DNA from: Arcobacter sp.
GTDB lineage: Bacteria; Campylobacterota; Campylobacteria; Campylobacterales; Arcobacteraceae
NCBI GenBank assembly: GCA_003252105.1
Contig: QKDL01000033.1
Coordinates: forward strand, 1-32,782
Length of the DNA stretch: 32,782 nucleotides
Direction: 5' to 3'
Shown here piece by piece: positions 1-7,445 of this stretch (its first letter is position 1; the number at the start of each line of letters is the position of its first letter). The notes beneath the pieces were generated by a model, which did not search any database, was not told the origin of the DNA, and saw nothing but the letters and a program-made list of their open reading frames with translations. A program made the translations under genes and the position numbers.

Positions 1-114
1 CTTCATACTCAATTTAACCGTGAAATCCCTTGGGATGCCATTGATATGGATTTCATGAATCTTAATCAGGCCGCGCATGGAGATAGAGAATTCGGTTTTA
101 TCGAATATTATTGA
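1..114 (+). pseudogene. araA: Fragment resembling internal L-arabinose isomerase (AraA), ending in a premature stop
   Basis: The frame is open from base 1 and encodes 37 residues before TGA at 112-114. From memory, the stretch [17 protein letters not shown] and the following [16 protein letters not shown] match the conserved segment around residues 115-150 of the roughly 500-residue AraA, the enzyme that isomerises L-arabinose to L-ribulose. Family members continue GARMR after GFI; here the frame reads EYY and stops, so the match breaks near base 102. Bases 1-102 are about 40% G+C, while the next 100 bases are far more AT-rich. It is therefore either a truncated, transferred gene whose 5' part lies outside the window, or an assembly join. 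Arabinose use is not typical of Campylobacterota. Upstream sequence is not visible, so the length of the remnant is unknown. Confidence 0.6.
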
Positions 115-154
115 AAAATATTAAATATAATTTATCTAGTTAATAATCGTTTCA

Positions 155-616
155 TCACTTAGATTTATATTCTATAATTTTCACAATGATTGGAAAAACT
201 TTATATGAACTATTTTTTGATAACTCATGCAAAGTTTGTTCTTTTGAACTATATATAATATTGTTTTTTTCAAATAATTGCTCTAACTCTTTAAAAGTAA
301 GATTGAATATAACACAGATTTCATCTAAAGTTTTACTTTGTAAAGAATCTAATAACAAATCCATATCACTATCTAAGCTAACTTTCTTACCTAAAAAGAT
401 ATTTAAGAACTCTTTTGTAAGTTTTTTTAATTTTTTTCTTTTTATAATGGTATGTACTAAAGCAACAAAAATCAATAATATCCCAGATATTTTATGAATA
501 GAAATGATATATGAATCAATCTGTCCAAAAATAAATATATATCCCGTATAAGATATTAAAACCAATAGTAAAATTAAAAAAACAATTAATAAATATTTAT
601 ATATAACTTCAAACAT
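155..616 (-). CDS. Two-helix membrane protein, DUF4405-like
   Basis: 153 residues. Residues about 7-30 and 39-60 are hydrophobic helices. The second carries a His at each end (HKISG and LVHTI), followed by a Lys/Arg-rich stretch. That layout resembles the DUF4405/cytochrome-b-like two-helix unit in which paired histidines could bind haem; this is inference. Residues about 80-153 form a charged cytoplasmic tail containing a helical segment (TLDEICVIFNLTFKELEQLF) that could be a helix-turn-helix or a simple protein-interaction module. ATG at 614-616 was chosen; only a weak AGAGA precedes it. A -10-like TATACT lies on the minus strand at 645-650. The gene stands alone, divergent from the small acidic gene at 733. 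No specific function can be given. Confidence 0.6.
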   Translation of the reverse strand: MFEVIYKYLLIVFLILLLVLISYTGYIFIFGQIDSYIISIHKISGILLIFVALVHTIIKRKKLKKLTKEFLNIFLGKKVSLDSDMDLLLDSLQSKTLDEICVIFNLTFKELEQLFEKNNIIYSSKEQTLHELSKNSSYKVFPIIVKIIEYKSK

Positions 617-644
617 ATCATATTCTCTTTTTTTAATAAATAGA

Positions 645-709
645 AGTATATCATCCTATATTTTAAAAGGCTTATATTTTCCATGTATTTATCTATATAA
701 AGATATAAT
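645..709. promoter_or_regulatory. Divergent promoter region for the genes at 616 (minus) and 733 (plus)
   Basis: A perfect TATAAT at 704-709 on the plus strand lies 23 bases before the ATG at 733. On the minus strand a TATACT hexamer (plus positions 645-650) lies 28 bases before the ATG at 616. No clear -35 is seen, which is usual for sigma-70 promoters in this phylum. Assignment is by motif only. Confidence 0.45.
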
Positions 710-732
710 ATCTAAAATATAAAAGGGACAAA

Positions 733-1002
733 ATGTCAGAAGTAAAACAAAATTTAAGAAATATTGTAGTTGGTACAGTGATACCAGAAGTAGAAGCTTA
801 TTTAGATGATTTACATACACTATTAGAAGAAAATAAAGCAACTGATGATGATATGGATGCAATTAGAGAGATGGAGTCTTTTTTAGTAGAGTTACAAAAT
901 ATAGTTTTAGCTGTAGATGAAAATAAAGTTAATGATGAAGAAGCTAGTGGGGTTTATGATAGGATTATGAGTATGATAGAGGAGAGTCAGGAGGAGCATT
1001 AG
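733..1002 (+). CDS. Small acidic helical protein of unknown function
   Basis: 89 residues, rich in Asp and Glu, predicted entirely alpha-helical with heptad-like spacing of Leu/Ile/Val, no membrane segment and no Cys. The start is well supported: AAAAGGG lies 7-8 bases before the ATG, and a TATAAT box lies 23 bases upstream. The length and the helix-loop-helix pattern would suit a small coiled-coil adaptor, but I recognise no family. It is followed by the long island at 1003-1746 and so appears to be monocistronic. Confidence 0.7.
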   Translation: MSEVKQNLRNIVVGTVIPEVEAYLDDLHTLLEENKATDDDMDAIREMESFLVELQNIVLAVDENKVNDEEASGVYDRIMSMIEESQEEH

Positions 1003-1462
1003 TTTTTTGGAAAAACTTTATAAAAGCTTTTTGAATTTGTAAACTAAATAAATTGCATTTATTTTTTGAATTGCTGAATTAAATTATATATATAAATAGT
1101 TTTAATTGTATGCATCTGTCTTGTAGAGCGAAGCTCTCCGCTTTCTCACTTTTTAGTTGTAAAAAGTAAGACAAAAAGCAACCAGACGAGTTGTTGAAGC
1201 TAAAGTTCCCTACAGCTTTTAAATAAGTTTTCTGACCTGCGGGACTCCTTCCTAAACGTGACATTCAGTCACCTTTATCCAGTCAAACATGTCCTCAGTC
1301 TTTTCCGAAAATTATTTAAAAACTTCCGGCTTCAACAAAGTCTGGACAATACTCTAGCTACAAACTTTCCTATATAAATTTAACATAACACCAACTCAAA
1401 TAAAATGGTACAAAAAATACAAAGGTCATTATCCCCTATTCCCGCATTTGAGAAGCCGAGTG

Positions 1463-1564
1463 TTTATTTATTGTTTCGGAAAAGTTTTGTAACTGTTTGA
1501 GCATAACAAATATGCTGGGAGCATATTTTTATGTGAGTTTTACAAAACAGAAACAATAAATAAA
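1463..1564. repeat. Nested 102-bp imperfect palindrome with a central 9-bp hairpin
   Basis: The outer arms TTTATTTATTGTTTC (1463-1477) and GAAACAATAAATAAA (1550-1564) are perfect 15-bp complements. Inside them GTTTTGTAA (left) can pair with the TTACAAAAC of the right side. At the centre AAATATGCT (1508-1516) and AGCATATTT (1520-1528) form a perfect 9-bp stem with a GGG loop. The whole can fold into one long cruciform or RNA hairpin. It has no coding content. It could be a MITE-like repeat, a structured transcript or a terminator; nothing here decides between them. Confidence 0.75.
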
Positions 1565-1613
1565 AAGCGAGGGGAGCTTCTGCCTTCGAAACCCTGTGGG
1601 TGATTTTTTTGCT

Positions 1614-1637
1614 ACTTTTTTTTTCACAAAAAAAAGT
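1614..1637. terminator. Possible bidirectional T/A hairpin
   Basis: ACTTTTTTTTT (1614-1624), CAC loop (1625-1627), then AAAAAAAAGT (1628-1637). The stem is A-T rich with few G-C pairs, so termination would be weak. It may instead be a part of the palindromic island. Confidence 0.3.
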
Positions 1638-1715
1638 CGAAAGAAGTTAAGACGTAAAGTAAAAGTTTATTTAAATATTAAGATTTAGATTATCTTTTAT
1701 TTAAAAATTTTACTA

Positions 1716-1741
1716 TATAATTTTTATAACAAAAAGGAAAA
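1716..1741 (+). promoter_or_regulatory. Promoter and ribosome site of the DUF2726 gene
   Basis: TATAAT at 1716-1721, then AAAGGAAA at 1735-1741, five bases before the ATG at 1747. No -35 is evident. Confidence 0.5.
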
Positions 1742-1746
1742 ATTAT

Positions 1747-2610
1747 ATGTCATTAGAATCAAACAATATCTATGCATTATTAAAAGATAACAAATGGGAT
1801 GAACTTCTAAGAATAGAAAAAGAATTTAGAAATGAAATTGTCAAAGATTCAAAGCTATTACACTTATTCAATATATATCTTATACCACAATTAATTGAAC
1901 ATTCTAAAAAACAAGAAAAACATTATTCTCATATAATCTTAAAAAAGCTTTATTTACACTTTCTACATATCTATAAATCTATTTATTCTATTGATACTAA
2001 GATATTTGAAAGTTTAGTTGAAGCATATATAGATATATCAATTAAAGTACAAAAAGAAAAAGAAGCATATATTATTGCAAAAAAATGGGATTATCTTGAT
2101 ATTTCAAAAGTTTTTATTAATGAATATCATAATAAGAATCTAAAAGAAGTAAAGCATAATCAAGATGATTCAATAGAATTAAGAGTAAACAATCCAACTA
2201 ATTCTAAATTACAAATCCCATTATTTAAAAGTAAGCAAGAAATTGAATTTTATTATGCTTTAAGAGATTATTACCCTAATCATTTAATCTACCCAAATGT
2301 ATCTTTAAGCTGTATTATTGATTATAATAATATAAAAAATAATTTAACAGATGAAGAATTAGATTATTTTCTAAAAGCTATAGTGGATTGTGTCATTTTT
2401 AAGCAAGAAGATAACAATTTCTATCCTGAAATATGTTTTGAACTAGATAGTATATTTCATGATGAAGAAAAACAATTAAAAAAAGATAACTTAAAAAATC
2501 AAATATTAACTAAAAGTGGTCATACAATATATAGAATTCGTTGTAAAGAAAATAATAGCCCTAATAGAGAAGAACTTAAAAAATTAATAAAAGAAAAAGT
2601 ATCTACTTAA
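1747..2610 (+). CDS. DUF2726-type nuclease-like protein
   Basis: 287 residues, no signal peptide or membrane helix. Residues about 1-150 are helical, Lys/Glu-rich and not recognised. From about residue 158 the sequence follows the DUF2726 pattern of the PD-(D/E)XK restriction-endonuclease-like fold: an opening E in KQEIEFYYAL, a core VDCVIF strand, the strand CFELDSIFHDEEKQ (equivalent to the ELD..H motif), then KKDNLKNQIL and a final strand HTIYRIRC. The acidic residues of the expected active site are present, so DNA or RNA cleavage is possible, but substrate and partner are unknown. The gene is alone on its strand, between the palindromic island and the convergent HIT gene, and its base composition matches the neighbours. 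The family is a reasonable match; activity is inferred. Confidence 0.7.
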   Translation: MSLESNNIYALLKDNKWDELLRIEKEFRNEIVKDSKLLHLFNIYLIPQLIEHSKKQEKHYSHIILKKLYLHFLHIYKSIYSIDTKIFESLVEAYIDISIKVQKEKEAYIIAKKWDYLDISKVFINEYHNKNLKEVKHNQDDSIELRVNNPTNSKLQIPLFKSKQEIEFYYALRDYYPNHLIYPNVSLSCIIDYNNIKNNLTDEELDYFLKAIVDCVIFKQEDNNFYPEICFELDSIFHDEEKQLKKDNLKNQILTKSGHTIYRIRCKENNSPNREELKKLIKEKVST

Positions 2611-2636
2611 TTATTCAAAAAAATCAAGGACATGCA

Positions 2637-3128
2637 TCACATAAAATACCTAGAAGAACTTTCACAAAGCTTTTCATAAAGCTTAGCAAAATCTACTGGA
2701 TAAACCCTTGTATTCCCAACAGTAGTGATAAAATTGGTATCACCTAACCATCTAGGAACCACATGATAATGTACATGCTCAGCAATACCAGCACCTGCAG
2801 CTTTACTTAGATTCATCCCTAAGTTTACACCTTCTGCGTTAAGCACCTCTTTTAGCATCTTAGTAGCTTGTTTTACCCTAAGACTAATCTCTAGCCAAAC
2901 TTCATCATCTAACTCTTCTATTTTATCAGTATGAAAATTTGGTATTACCATCATATGACCTGGGCTATATGGGTATTTGTTCATAACTACGTAGCAGTTT
3001 TTATCTCTGAAAACAACTCCTAGTTTTTTATCATCTTGTGGATTTTGATAAATATGACAAAACACACACCCTTCTATCTTTTCTTCCGTAACATAATCAA
3101 ATCTCCAAGGAGCATATAGTCTTTCCAT
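2637..3128 (-). CDS. HIT-family nucleotide hydrolase/phosphorylase
   Basis: 163 residues, the usual length for bacterial HIT proteins of the diadenosine tetraphosphate phosphorylase/hydrolase branch. The catalytic triad H118-x-H120-x-H122 sits in AEHVHYHVVPRW, and an N-terminal C21-x2-C24 pair matches the zinc-binding pair of this subgroup. The opening MERLYAPWR is typical of the branch. It probably cleaves Ap4A-like dinucleotides or nucleoside phosphoramidates in the cytosol. AAAGGA lies 7 bases before the ATG. It is the last gene of the ruvA-ddl-murF run, but is separated from murF by the four-helix-bundle insertion (3152-3556), which leaves only 23 bases of original leader. Confidence 0.88.
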   Translation of the reverse strand: MERLYAPWRFDYVTEEKIEGCVFCHIYQNPQDDKKLGVVFRDKNCYVVMNKYPYSPGHMMVIPNFHTDKIEELDDEVWLEISLRVKQATKMLKEVLNAEGVNLGMNLSKAAGAGIAEHVHYHVVPRWLGDTNFITTVGNTRVYPVDFAKLYEKLCESSSRYFM

Positions 3129-3151
3129 TATATTTTCCTTTGGAAAATAAG

Positions 3152-3556
3152 TGAAAAATGAAAAATGAAAAATGAAAAATTAATTTGCATGATTTTCCTT
3201 TGATGTCTTTATACTAGTTACTAATATACTTATTAACTCTTTAATTTGAGGTTGAATACTTTTATACATTTTATCATTAATATATTCACTATCTTTTAAT
3301 AAATCTATCCAATAGTTTGTTTCATTTGCTTCTTTTAATGATATATGAAGTTTTGATATAAAATCTGGCTTTGATTGTGCAAACTCTGATTCTGCAACTA
3401 AGGCACCTATTGCTGTGCCACTTCGTAAAACTTGATTTGAAAGAATAAACTCTTTTTTCTCTTCCTGTAAATACTTAGTTAGTTTCACAATTCTAATAGC
3501 AAACTTATAAGATTTCTCTTTCAAGATATTTTTCATTTTTCACTTTTCATTTTTCA
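3152..3556. mobile_element. Candidate insertion: four-helix-bundle gene framed by inverted heptamer arrays
   Basis: On the left are four perfect tandem copies of TGAAAAA (3152-3179). On the right are four units of the complement TTTTTCA (3529-3556), with one base changed in the third. The two arrays can pair as a 28-bp stem. Everything between them is one gene (3180-3536), whose stop abuts the left array and whose start codon lies inside the right array. The block sits between murF and the HIT gene in an otherwise compact operon. Array-framed genes of this family are reminiscent of intervening sequences that spread between genomes. Mobility is inferred; no target duplication is obvious. Confidence 0.5.
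3180..3536 (-). CDS. Four-helix-bundle protein (23S rRNA intervening-sequence family, TIGR02436-like)
   Basis: 118 residues, the standard length for this family, all helical. Diagnostic stretches are RIVKLTKYLQEEKKE (helix 1), VLRSGTAIGALVAESE (the RSG.SIG...E turn), FISKLHISLKEANETNYWIDLL (the EA.ET.YWL.LL helix) and a last helix ending in ELISILVTSIK. Family members were first known as ORFs inside intervening sequences of 23S rRNA genes and as relatives of the Avd protein of diversity-generating retroelements; their own biochemical role is poorly known. No rRNA or reverse transcriptase is present here. Start ATG 3534-3536 reads ATGAAAAAT, a part of the heptamer array, so there is no separate Shine-Dalgarno site. 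The gene is co-directional with the surrounding operon and may be read through from it. Confidence 0.85.
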   Translation of the reverse strand: MKNILKEKSYKFAIRIVKLTKYLQEEKKEFILSNQVLRSGTAIGALVAESEFAQSKPDFISKLHISLKEANETNYWIDLLKDSEYINDKMYKSIQPQIKELISILVTSIKTSKENHAN

Positions 3557-3560
3557 TTTA

Positions 3561-3592
3561 ATTTTATTTAAGCCCAAAAGCTTAAATAAAAT
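3561..3592 (-). terminator. 13-bp perfect hairpin at the murF stop codon
   Basis: ATTTTATTTAAGC (3561-3573), loop CCAAAA, GCTTAAATAAAAT (3580-3592). The murF stop (TAA, 3582-3584) lies inside the stem. The long A-T part and the A/T flanks make a plausible terminator in both directions, and it would separate murF from the inserted gene. The U-run is modest. Confidence 0.5.
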
Positions 3593-5018
3593 TAGGAGCG
3601 TCGTTGGCAAATAGTATCAAATCTCCTGCTCTAGTTTGTACTGCTAGCATTGATTCTAATTCTGCTTTATTTTTAAGTATATGTACTTTTGCTTCACTTA
3701 TATTTGAACTAAGTAGATGTGAGTTTAATTCTCCTGTAATTATTGCCATATCAAATTTTTCACTAATCTCTTTTGCTAAAAGAATATTTGCTTCTGAAGT
3801 TGACTCTACCAAACCTGGAGTTACTATTACTTTTCTTCCTTGGTGATGTGTACAAATATTTATAGCTTCTAACATACCTTCTAGATTTCCATTGAAACTA
3901 TCATCTATAATAATCTTTCCACCGGCTTCTATTTTTTGAAGTCTATGTTCAACTTGTGGTAGGTCTTTAAAAGCCATTTTAATCTCTTCAATACTCATTC
4001 CAAGTTCATAGGCTACTAAGATAACAGCTGTAAGATTTACTGCATTAAAACTTCCTAAGATTGGTGCTGTAAAATGTTCTTGTTTCCCATCTATCATAAC
4101 ATCAAACCAGATACCATCAAGATTACTCATAGTGATATTTAATTCATCTGGAAATTTTGTAATTGTATTGTAGTTTTTTATTGGTACACTTTCATGTACA
4201 AACCCTCTGAGCATATTTGGAGATTTCAAAATCTCCATTTTTGTGTGGATTATATTGTCCAAAGTTTTAAAATACTCAATATGTTGTTCCCCTACACTTC
4301 CTATTACACAATATTGAGGTTCTAAAAACATAGTTATCTCTTCAATATCACCTTTTTCTCTTGCTCCCGCTTCTGCTATATAAACTTGAGTATCCAAAGG
4401 GATTGATTCATTTACATCTAAAACAATACCAGCTATTGTATTTACACTTCTTGGTGTTTTATAAGCTTTGTATTTGTTTTTTAATACTTGATATAAATAG
4501 TTTTTGATTGAAGTTTTTCCATATGATGCAGTAATTGCTACAACTTTTAGATTAGGGATACTTTGAAGTCTTTGTTTTGCTTGATGCTTAAAAGATATGA
4601 AAAACATCTTTTCCATCAAAGATGAGATAATATAAGTTAAAATTAGAGGTATAAATACTGCTTTATTTTGACAATTTTCTATAGCTAAACAAAGTCCATG
4701 AATAGTAAATGTTATAAATAAAAGTATTGCTAAAAATCTTTTTACACGACCTGTTAAAACCAAACCTCTATCAAGTTTTCTATTCCATAAAACAAAACTT
4801 GTCATATATAAAAGATAAAAATATATAGAAAAATATATATCAGGAATTATATAAAATAAAACAATAGGAGCTAAAAAATAAGTTATATGCCATTGCCACT
4901 TGTGGTGTTTTAAAACAACTCTTTCGATTTTGTAATTGTACCATTGTAAATTTGTGATTAGGTACCAACCCAATGCCATTACTAAAATAACATGGGTAAA
5001 AATATTAAAGTATTCCAT
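3582..5018 (-). CDS. murF: UDP-N-acetylmuramoyl-tripeptide--D-alanyl-D-alanine ligase (MurF) with membrane N-terminus
   Basis: 478 residues. MurF adds the D-Ala-D-Ala dipeptide to UDP-MurNAc-tripeptide, the last cytoplasmic step of the peptidoglycan precursor. Residues about 1-150 contain several hydrophobic helices (for example HVILVMALGWYLI and FLAPIVLFYIIPDIYFSIYF), an extension known in Campylobacterota MurF and absent from the E. coli enzyme. The Mur ligase core follows: the ATP loop in VVAITASYGKTSIKNYL (about residue 160-176), RSVNTIAGIVL, EAGAREKGDIEEI, GSVGEQHIEYF, the central-domain GSFNAVNLTAVI and the C-terminal DDSFNGNLEG. ATG 5016-5018 overlaps the hydrolase end by 14 bases, indicating translational coupling. 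The upstream neighbour ddl makes its substrate. Confidence 0.92.
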   Translation of the reverse strand: MEYFNIFTHVILVMALGWYLITNLQWYNYKIERVVLKHHKWQWHITYFLAPIVLFYIIPDIYFSIYFYLLYMTSFVLWNRKLDRGLVLTGRVKRFLAILLFITFTIHGLCLAIENCQNKAVFIPLILTYIISSLMEKMFFISFKHQAKQRLQSIPNLKVVAITASYGKTSIKNYLYQVLKNKYKAYKTPRSVNTIAGIVLDVNESIPLDTQVYIAEAGAREKGDIEEITMFLEPQYCVIGSVGEQHIEYFKTLDNIIHTKMEILKSPNMLRGFVHESVPIKNYNTITKFPDELNITMSNLDGIWFDVMIDGKQEHFTAPILGSFNAVNLTAVILVAYELGMSIEEIKMAFKDLPQVEHRLQKIEAGGKIIIDDSFNGNLEGMLEAINICTHHQGRKVIVTPGLVESTSEANILLAKEISEKFDMAIITGELNSHLLSSNISEAKVHILKNKAELESMLAVQTRAGDLILFANDAPNFI

Positions 5019-5724
5019 TCTCTACTCTTTTTGATATATCTTGGGCATTTTTTAAAAAGAAATAGTGATCCCCTTCATATGAAGTAAAACTACTGTTTTG
5101 TATCAATTGATGTATTTTTTCTCCAGAAGCCAATTTTGTGGCACTATCATCTTTTCCCCAAAAAATCATACCATTTTTTTTATAATTTTTAAAATAATTT
5201 GTAAAATCTTCATCTACCACATTTTTAAATGTTGCATACATATTTTCACTCATAGTATTTACATCTTTACTTCTAAAAATTTTACTTAAACCTCCAAGAC
5301 CTAAACTATTCATAAATTTTGCAAACTTTATTTTTAGTTTTACATCAAGTGGTTTTTCTTCTAAAATACCTGCAGTGCTTAAAAGAATAAGATTTTTAGG
5401 ATTTAATAAAGTGGCAACTTTCCCACCAAAAGAGTGCCCTGCTATTGCAACAGTATTTGAATTAAGAAGCTTCAAAAATTCATCTATAATTTTTGAATAA
5501 TCTTGTGTAGTAAGAATATATTCACTTGAGCTTTTCCCAAAACCTGGCATATCGATATAGATATGTCTAAGATTTGGCAAAAATTTTTCAAATGCTTGTT
5601 TCATAATTTGTTTATTTGAACCCCAACCATGTAAAAATACAATATCTTCTTTACATGATGGATTTACAATATCATATGAAATATCAAAAGACTTATTATC
5701 AAATTTGATAGTTTTTAAAGCCAA
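5005..5724 (-). CDS. Alpha/beta-fold hydrolase
   Basis: 239 residues, cytoplasmic. The alpha/beta hydrolase core is complete: oxyanion-side FLHGWGSNKQIM, IYIDMPGFGKSS, nucleophile elbow GHSFGGK, acid in MIFWGKDDSATK and catalytic His in YEGDHYFFL. The substrate is not predictable, but genes of this kind lie between ddl and murF in Campylobacter too, so a link to cell-wall synthesis or recycling is possible. The start is TTG (5722-5724), directly after the ddl stop codon; AAAGGG lies about 8 bases upstream and no in-frame ATG precedes it. The 14-base overlap with murF makes it part of the same transcript. Confidence 0.85.
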   Translation of the reverse strand: MALKTIKFDNKSFDISYDIVNPSCKEDIVFLHGWGSNKQIMKQAFEKFLPNLRHIYIDMPGFGKSSSEYILTTQDYSKIIDEFLKLLNSNTVAIAGHSFGGKVATLLNPKNLILLSTAGILEEKPLDVKLKIKFAKFMNSLGLGGLSKIFRSKDVNTMSENMYATFKNVVDEDFTNYFKNYKKNGMIFWGKDDSATKLASGEKIHQLIQNSSFTSYEGDHYFFLKNAQDISKRVENGIL

Positions 5725-6759
5725 CTATTTACCCTTTGAAGCTTGGATTTTATTTACATACTCGTATGAGATTGAGATTGATTTTTGTTTTGGTAAAGAT
5801 TTAGTCAAAGATATTAAAGTATCATTAAAATTTTCAAATAAATAATTTGCCATAGAACCTGGAATTGGATTGATTTCATTTAGATAAACTTCATTTTCTA
5901 AAACAAAAAAATCACATCTAATTAAAGCCCCATCAAAAGTTGTATTGTATATAGATTTAAAAGCATTTTTGATTTTTTCTTCTAACGTGGAGCTAATATC
6001 AGCTTTTAGAGCTGTTGATGTTCTAGCAAAATCAAGATATTTTTTATCAAAATCTAAAAATTCTGCTTTTTGTGGTTCTTCGATTATTGAAAATCTAAAC
6101 TCTTTATCTACTTTACACCCTGCTAGATTATACTCTTTGATACCTGCAATAAATGGTTCAATAATAACTGCATCATCAAACTCAAAAGCAACATCTAAAG
6201 CATATTGAAGTTCATCTTGAGATTTTACAATAGATACACCAATAGAACTTCCTAAAGTAACAGGTTTTATAATCACAGGAAAACTATCTACTTTTATTTC
6301 ATCATCTTTTGTAAAATATTTATAGTCTATTGTTTTTACACCTAAACTACTTGCATAACCTTTTGTTAAAAACTTATTAAAACTTACACTACAAGCACCT
6401 TTTCTAGGTCCTATATATGGTAGTTGAGAATATTCAAAAAGTGAAGCTAAAAGTCCATCTTCTCCATCACCACCATGTGTAATATTTAAAATAACATCTG
6501 TGTCAAGCTTTTTTTCACCAAACATAGCTTTTTTAAAAAAACCACCTTTTTTGATATTAAGCAAATCACATTTTTTATACTCACCACTACTAAAAAGCTT
6601 TGATTTTATTGTATTTGTAGGGATATGATAAAAATCTCTGTTTTGATCACAAAAAATATAAACTAATTCATCTTTTAATACATCTTTCATCGCAATTGCA
6701 GAAACAATTGAAATTTCATGTTCGTATGAAACTCCTCCAAAAACAATACCTATTTTCAA
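5725..6759 (-). CDS. ddl: D-alanine--D-alanine ligase
   Basis: 344 residues, usual length. An ATP-grasp enzyme joining two D-alanines for peptidoglycan synthesis. Visible motifs are the N-terminal FGGVSYEHEISIVSA, THGGDGEDGLLASLFE, the ATP-binding IIKPVTLGSSIGVSIVKS, and the metal-binding LIRCDFFVLENEVYLNEINPIPGSM. The start is TTG (6757-6759), with AGGAGA five bases before it. It lies 16 bases after ruvA and is immediately followed by the hydrolase and murF, so substrate (D-Ala-D-Ala) and user (MurF) are encoded together. I see nothing unusual in the active-site motifs. Confidence 0.95.
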   Translation of the reverse strand: MKIGIVFGGVSYEHEISIVSAIAMKDVLKDELVYIFCDQNRDFYHIPTNTIKSKLFSSGEYKKCDLLNIKKGGFFKKAMFGEKKLDTDVILNITHGGDGEDGLLASLFEYSQLPYIGPRKGACSVSFNKFLTKGYASSLGVKTIDYKYFTKDDEIKVDSFPVIIKPVTLGSSIGVSIVKSQDELQYALDVAFEFDDAVIIEPFIAGIKEYNLAGCKVDKEFRFSIIEEPQKAEFLDFDKKYLDFARTSTALKADISSTLEEKIKNAFKSIYNTTFDGALIRCDFFVLENEVYLNEINPIPGSMANYLFENFNDTLISLTKSLPKQKSISISYEYVNKIQASKGK

Positions 6760-6775
6760 TACTTTCTCCTAAAAT

Positions 6776-7336
6776 TTATTTTTGTAATTTTTTTAGTGCT
6801 TCTCTTACCAAATCACTTGTACTAGTTGATGTGCAGGTTTTTAACACTTTTGAAATAATATCTTTTTTAAATCCTAAAGACTCTAAAGCTAAAGATGCTT
6901 CTAAAGATGAAGCTATATCTTGTGATTCATCCTCATTACCATCTATAATAAATCCAGATAATTCTACCAAAATTCTACTAGCACCTTTAGGTCCAATACC
7001 AGGAACCCTTTTTAGCATAGAAATATCATTGGCACTAACAATTTGTGCAAAAGAAGTTGGAGTAAAGGTAGAACAAATAGCCAAAGCAACTTTTGGTCCA
7101 ACTCCATTTATTTTTATAACAGTATCAAATAATTTTTTTTCATTAGGATCTAAGAACCCGTATAATGACTGTGAATCTTCTCTTATTATATGTGTAATAT
7201 GTAATTTTACTTTGTTTTCTACTATCTTTGAACTACAGTTTACAGATACAAAAACTTCATAAATAATCCCATTTACATTGATATTTAATAGTGTTGGTTC
7301 CTTCTTTTCAATCTTGCCTTCTAAGCCTACAATCAT
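6776..7336 (-). CDS. ruvA: Holliday junction branch migration protein RuvA
   Basis: 186 residues. RuvA binds four-way junctions and loads the RuvB motor during recombination repair. It has an OB-fold N-terminus ([24 protein letters not shown]), two helix-hairpin-helix motifs ([15 protein letters not shown] and [16 protein letters not shown]) and a short C-terminal RuvB-contact helix bundle ([16 protein letters not shown]). It is first in the minus-strand run ruvA-ddl-hydrolase-murF-HIT, an order also found in Campylobacter jejuni. ATG 7334-7336 has AAGAG eight bases upstream. The divergent chemoreceptor gene begins about 110 bases away. Confidence 0.95.
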   Translation of the reverse strand: MIVGLEGKIEKKEPTLLNINVNGIIYEVFVSVNCSSKIVENKVKLHITHIIREDSQSLYGFLDPNEKKLFDTVIKINGVGPKVALAICSTFTPTSFAQIVSANDISMLKRVPGIGPKGASRILVELSGFIIDGNEDESQDIASSLEASLALESLGFKKDIISKVLKTCTSTSTSDLVREALKKLQK

Positions 7337-7409
7337 TGTTTCACTCTTAATTTTTTTTTCATTTTTTAAAATTAGTCAAAATTTAATATACAATAAATAA
7401 TATTCATTA

Positions 7410-7437
7410 TATAATAATTTAACTTAAAGAATGAGGG
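7410..7437 (+). promoter_or_regulatory. Promoter and ribosome site of the chemoreceptor gene
   Basis: TATAAT at 7410-7415 and GAGGG at 7433-7437. The GAGGG lies 8 bases before the ATG at 7446, which is why that start is preferred over the in-frame ATG at 7431, which precedes the GAGGG and has no ribosome site of its own. Confidence 0.5.
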
Positions 7438-7445
7438 TTATCTGT

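Larger units (their letters stand above)
1003..1746. other. Gene-poor intergenic island with several palindromes
   Basis: 744 bases without a convincing gene, and richer in G+C through 1125-1600 than its AT-rich surroundings. It contains short hairpins (AGAGC-gaa-GCTCT at about 1127-1139; ACTTTTT-6 nt-AAAAAGT at 1148-1167; GTGAC-5 nt-GTCAC near 1258-1272), a long nested palindrome (1463-1564) and a T/A stem (1614-1637). A 61-codon minus-strand frame at 1079-1264 lacks a credible ribosome site and is treated as chance. The last 50 bases hold the promoter of the gene at 1747. Islands of this look may be dispersed repeats or structured RNA; that is inference. Confidence 0.55.

Noticed and set aside
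1079..1264. 61-codon minus-strand open frame
   Set aside because: It lies within the palindromic island, has no ribosome site and no family likeness, and contains hairpin sequence; probably non-coding.
3152..3556. CRISPR array or diversity-generating retroelement
   Set aside because: The heptamers are tandem without spacers, and no reverse transcriptase or variable repeat is present; only the Avd-like family link remains.
6696..7262. 188-codon plus-strand open frame opposite ddl and ruvA
   Set aside because: It overlaps two firmly identified genes on the other strand and has no recognisable motif.
7431..7445. Earlier ATG of the chemoreceptor gene
   Set aside because: The GAGGG ribosome site lies inside this extension and is correctly spaced for ATG 7446.
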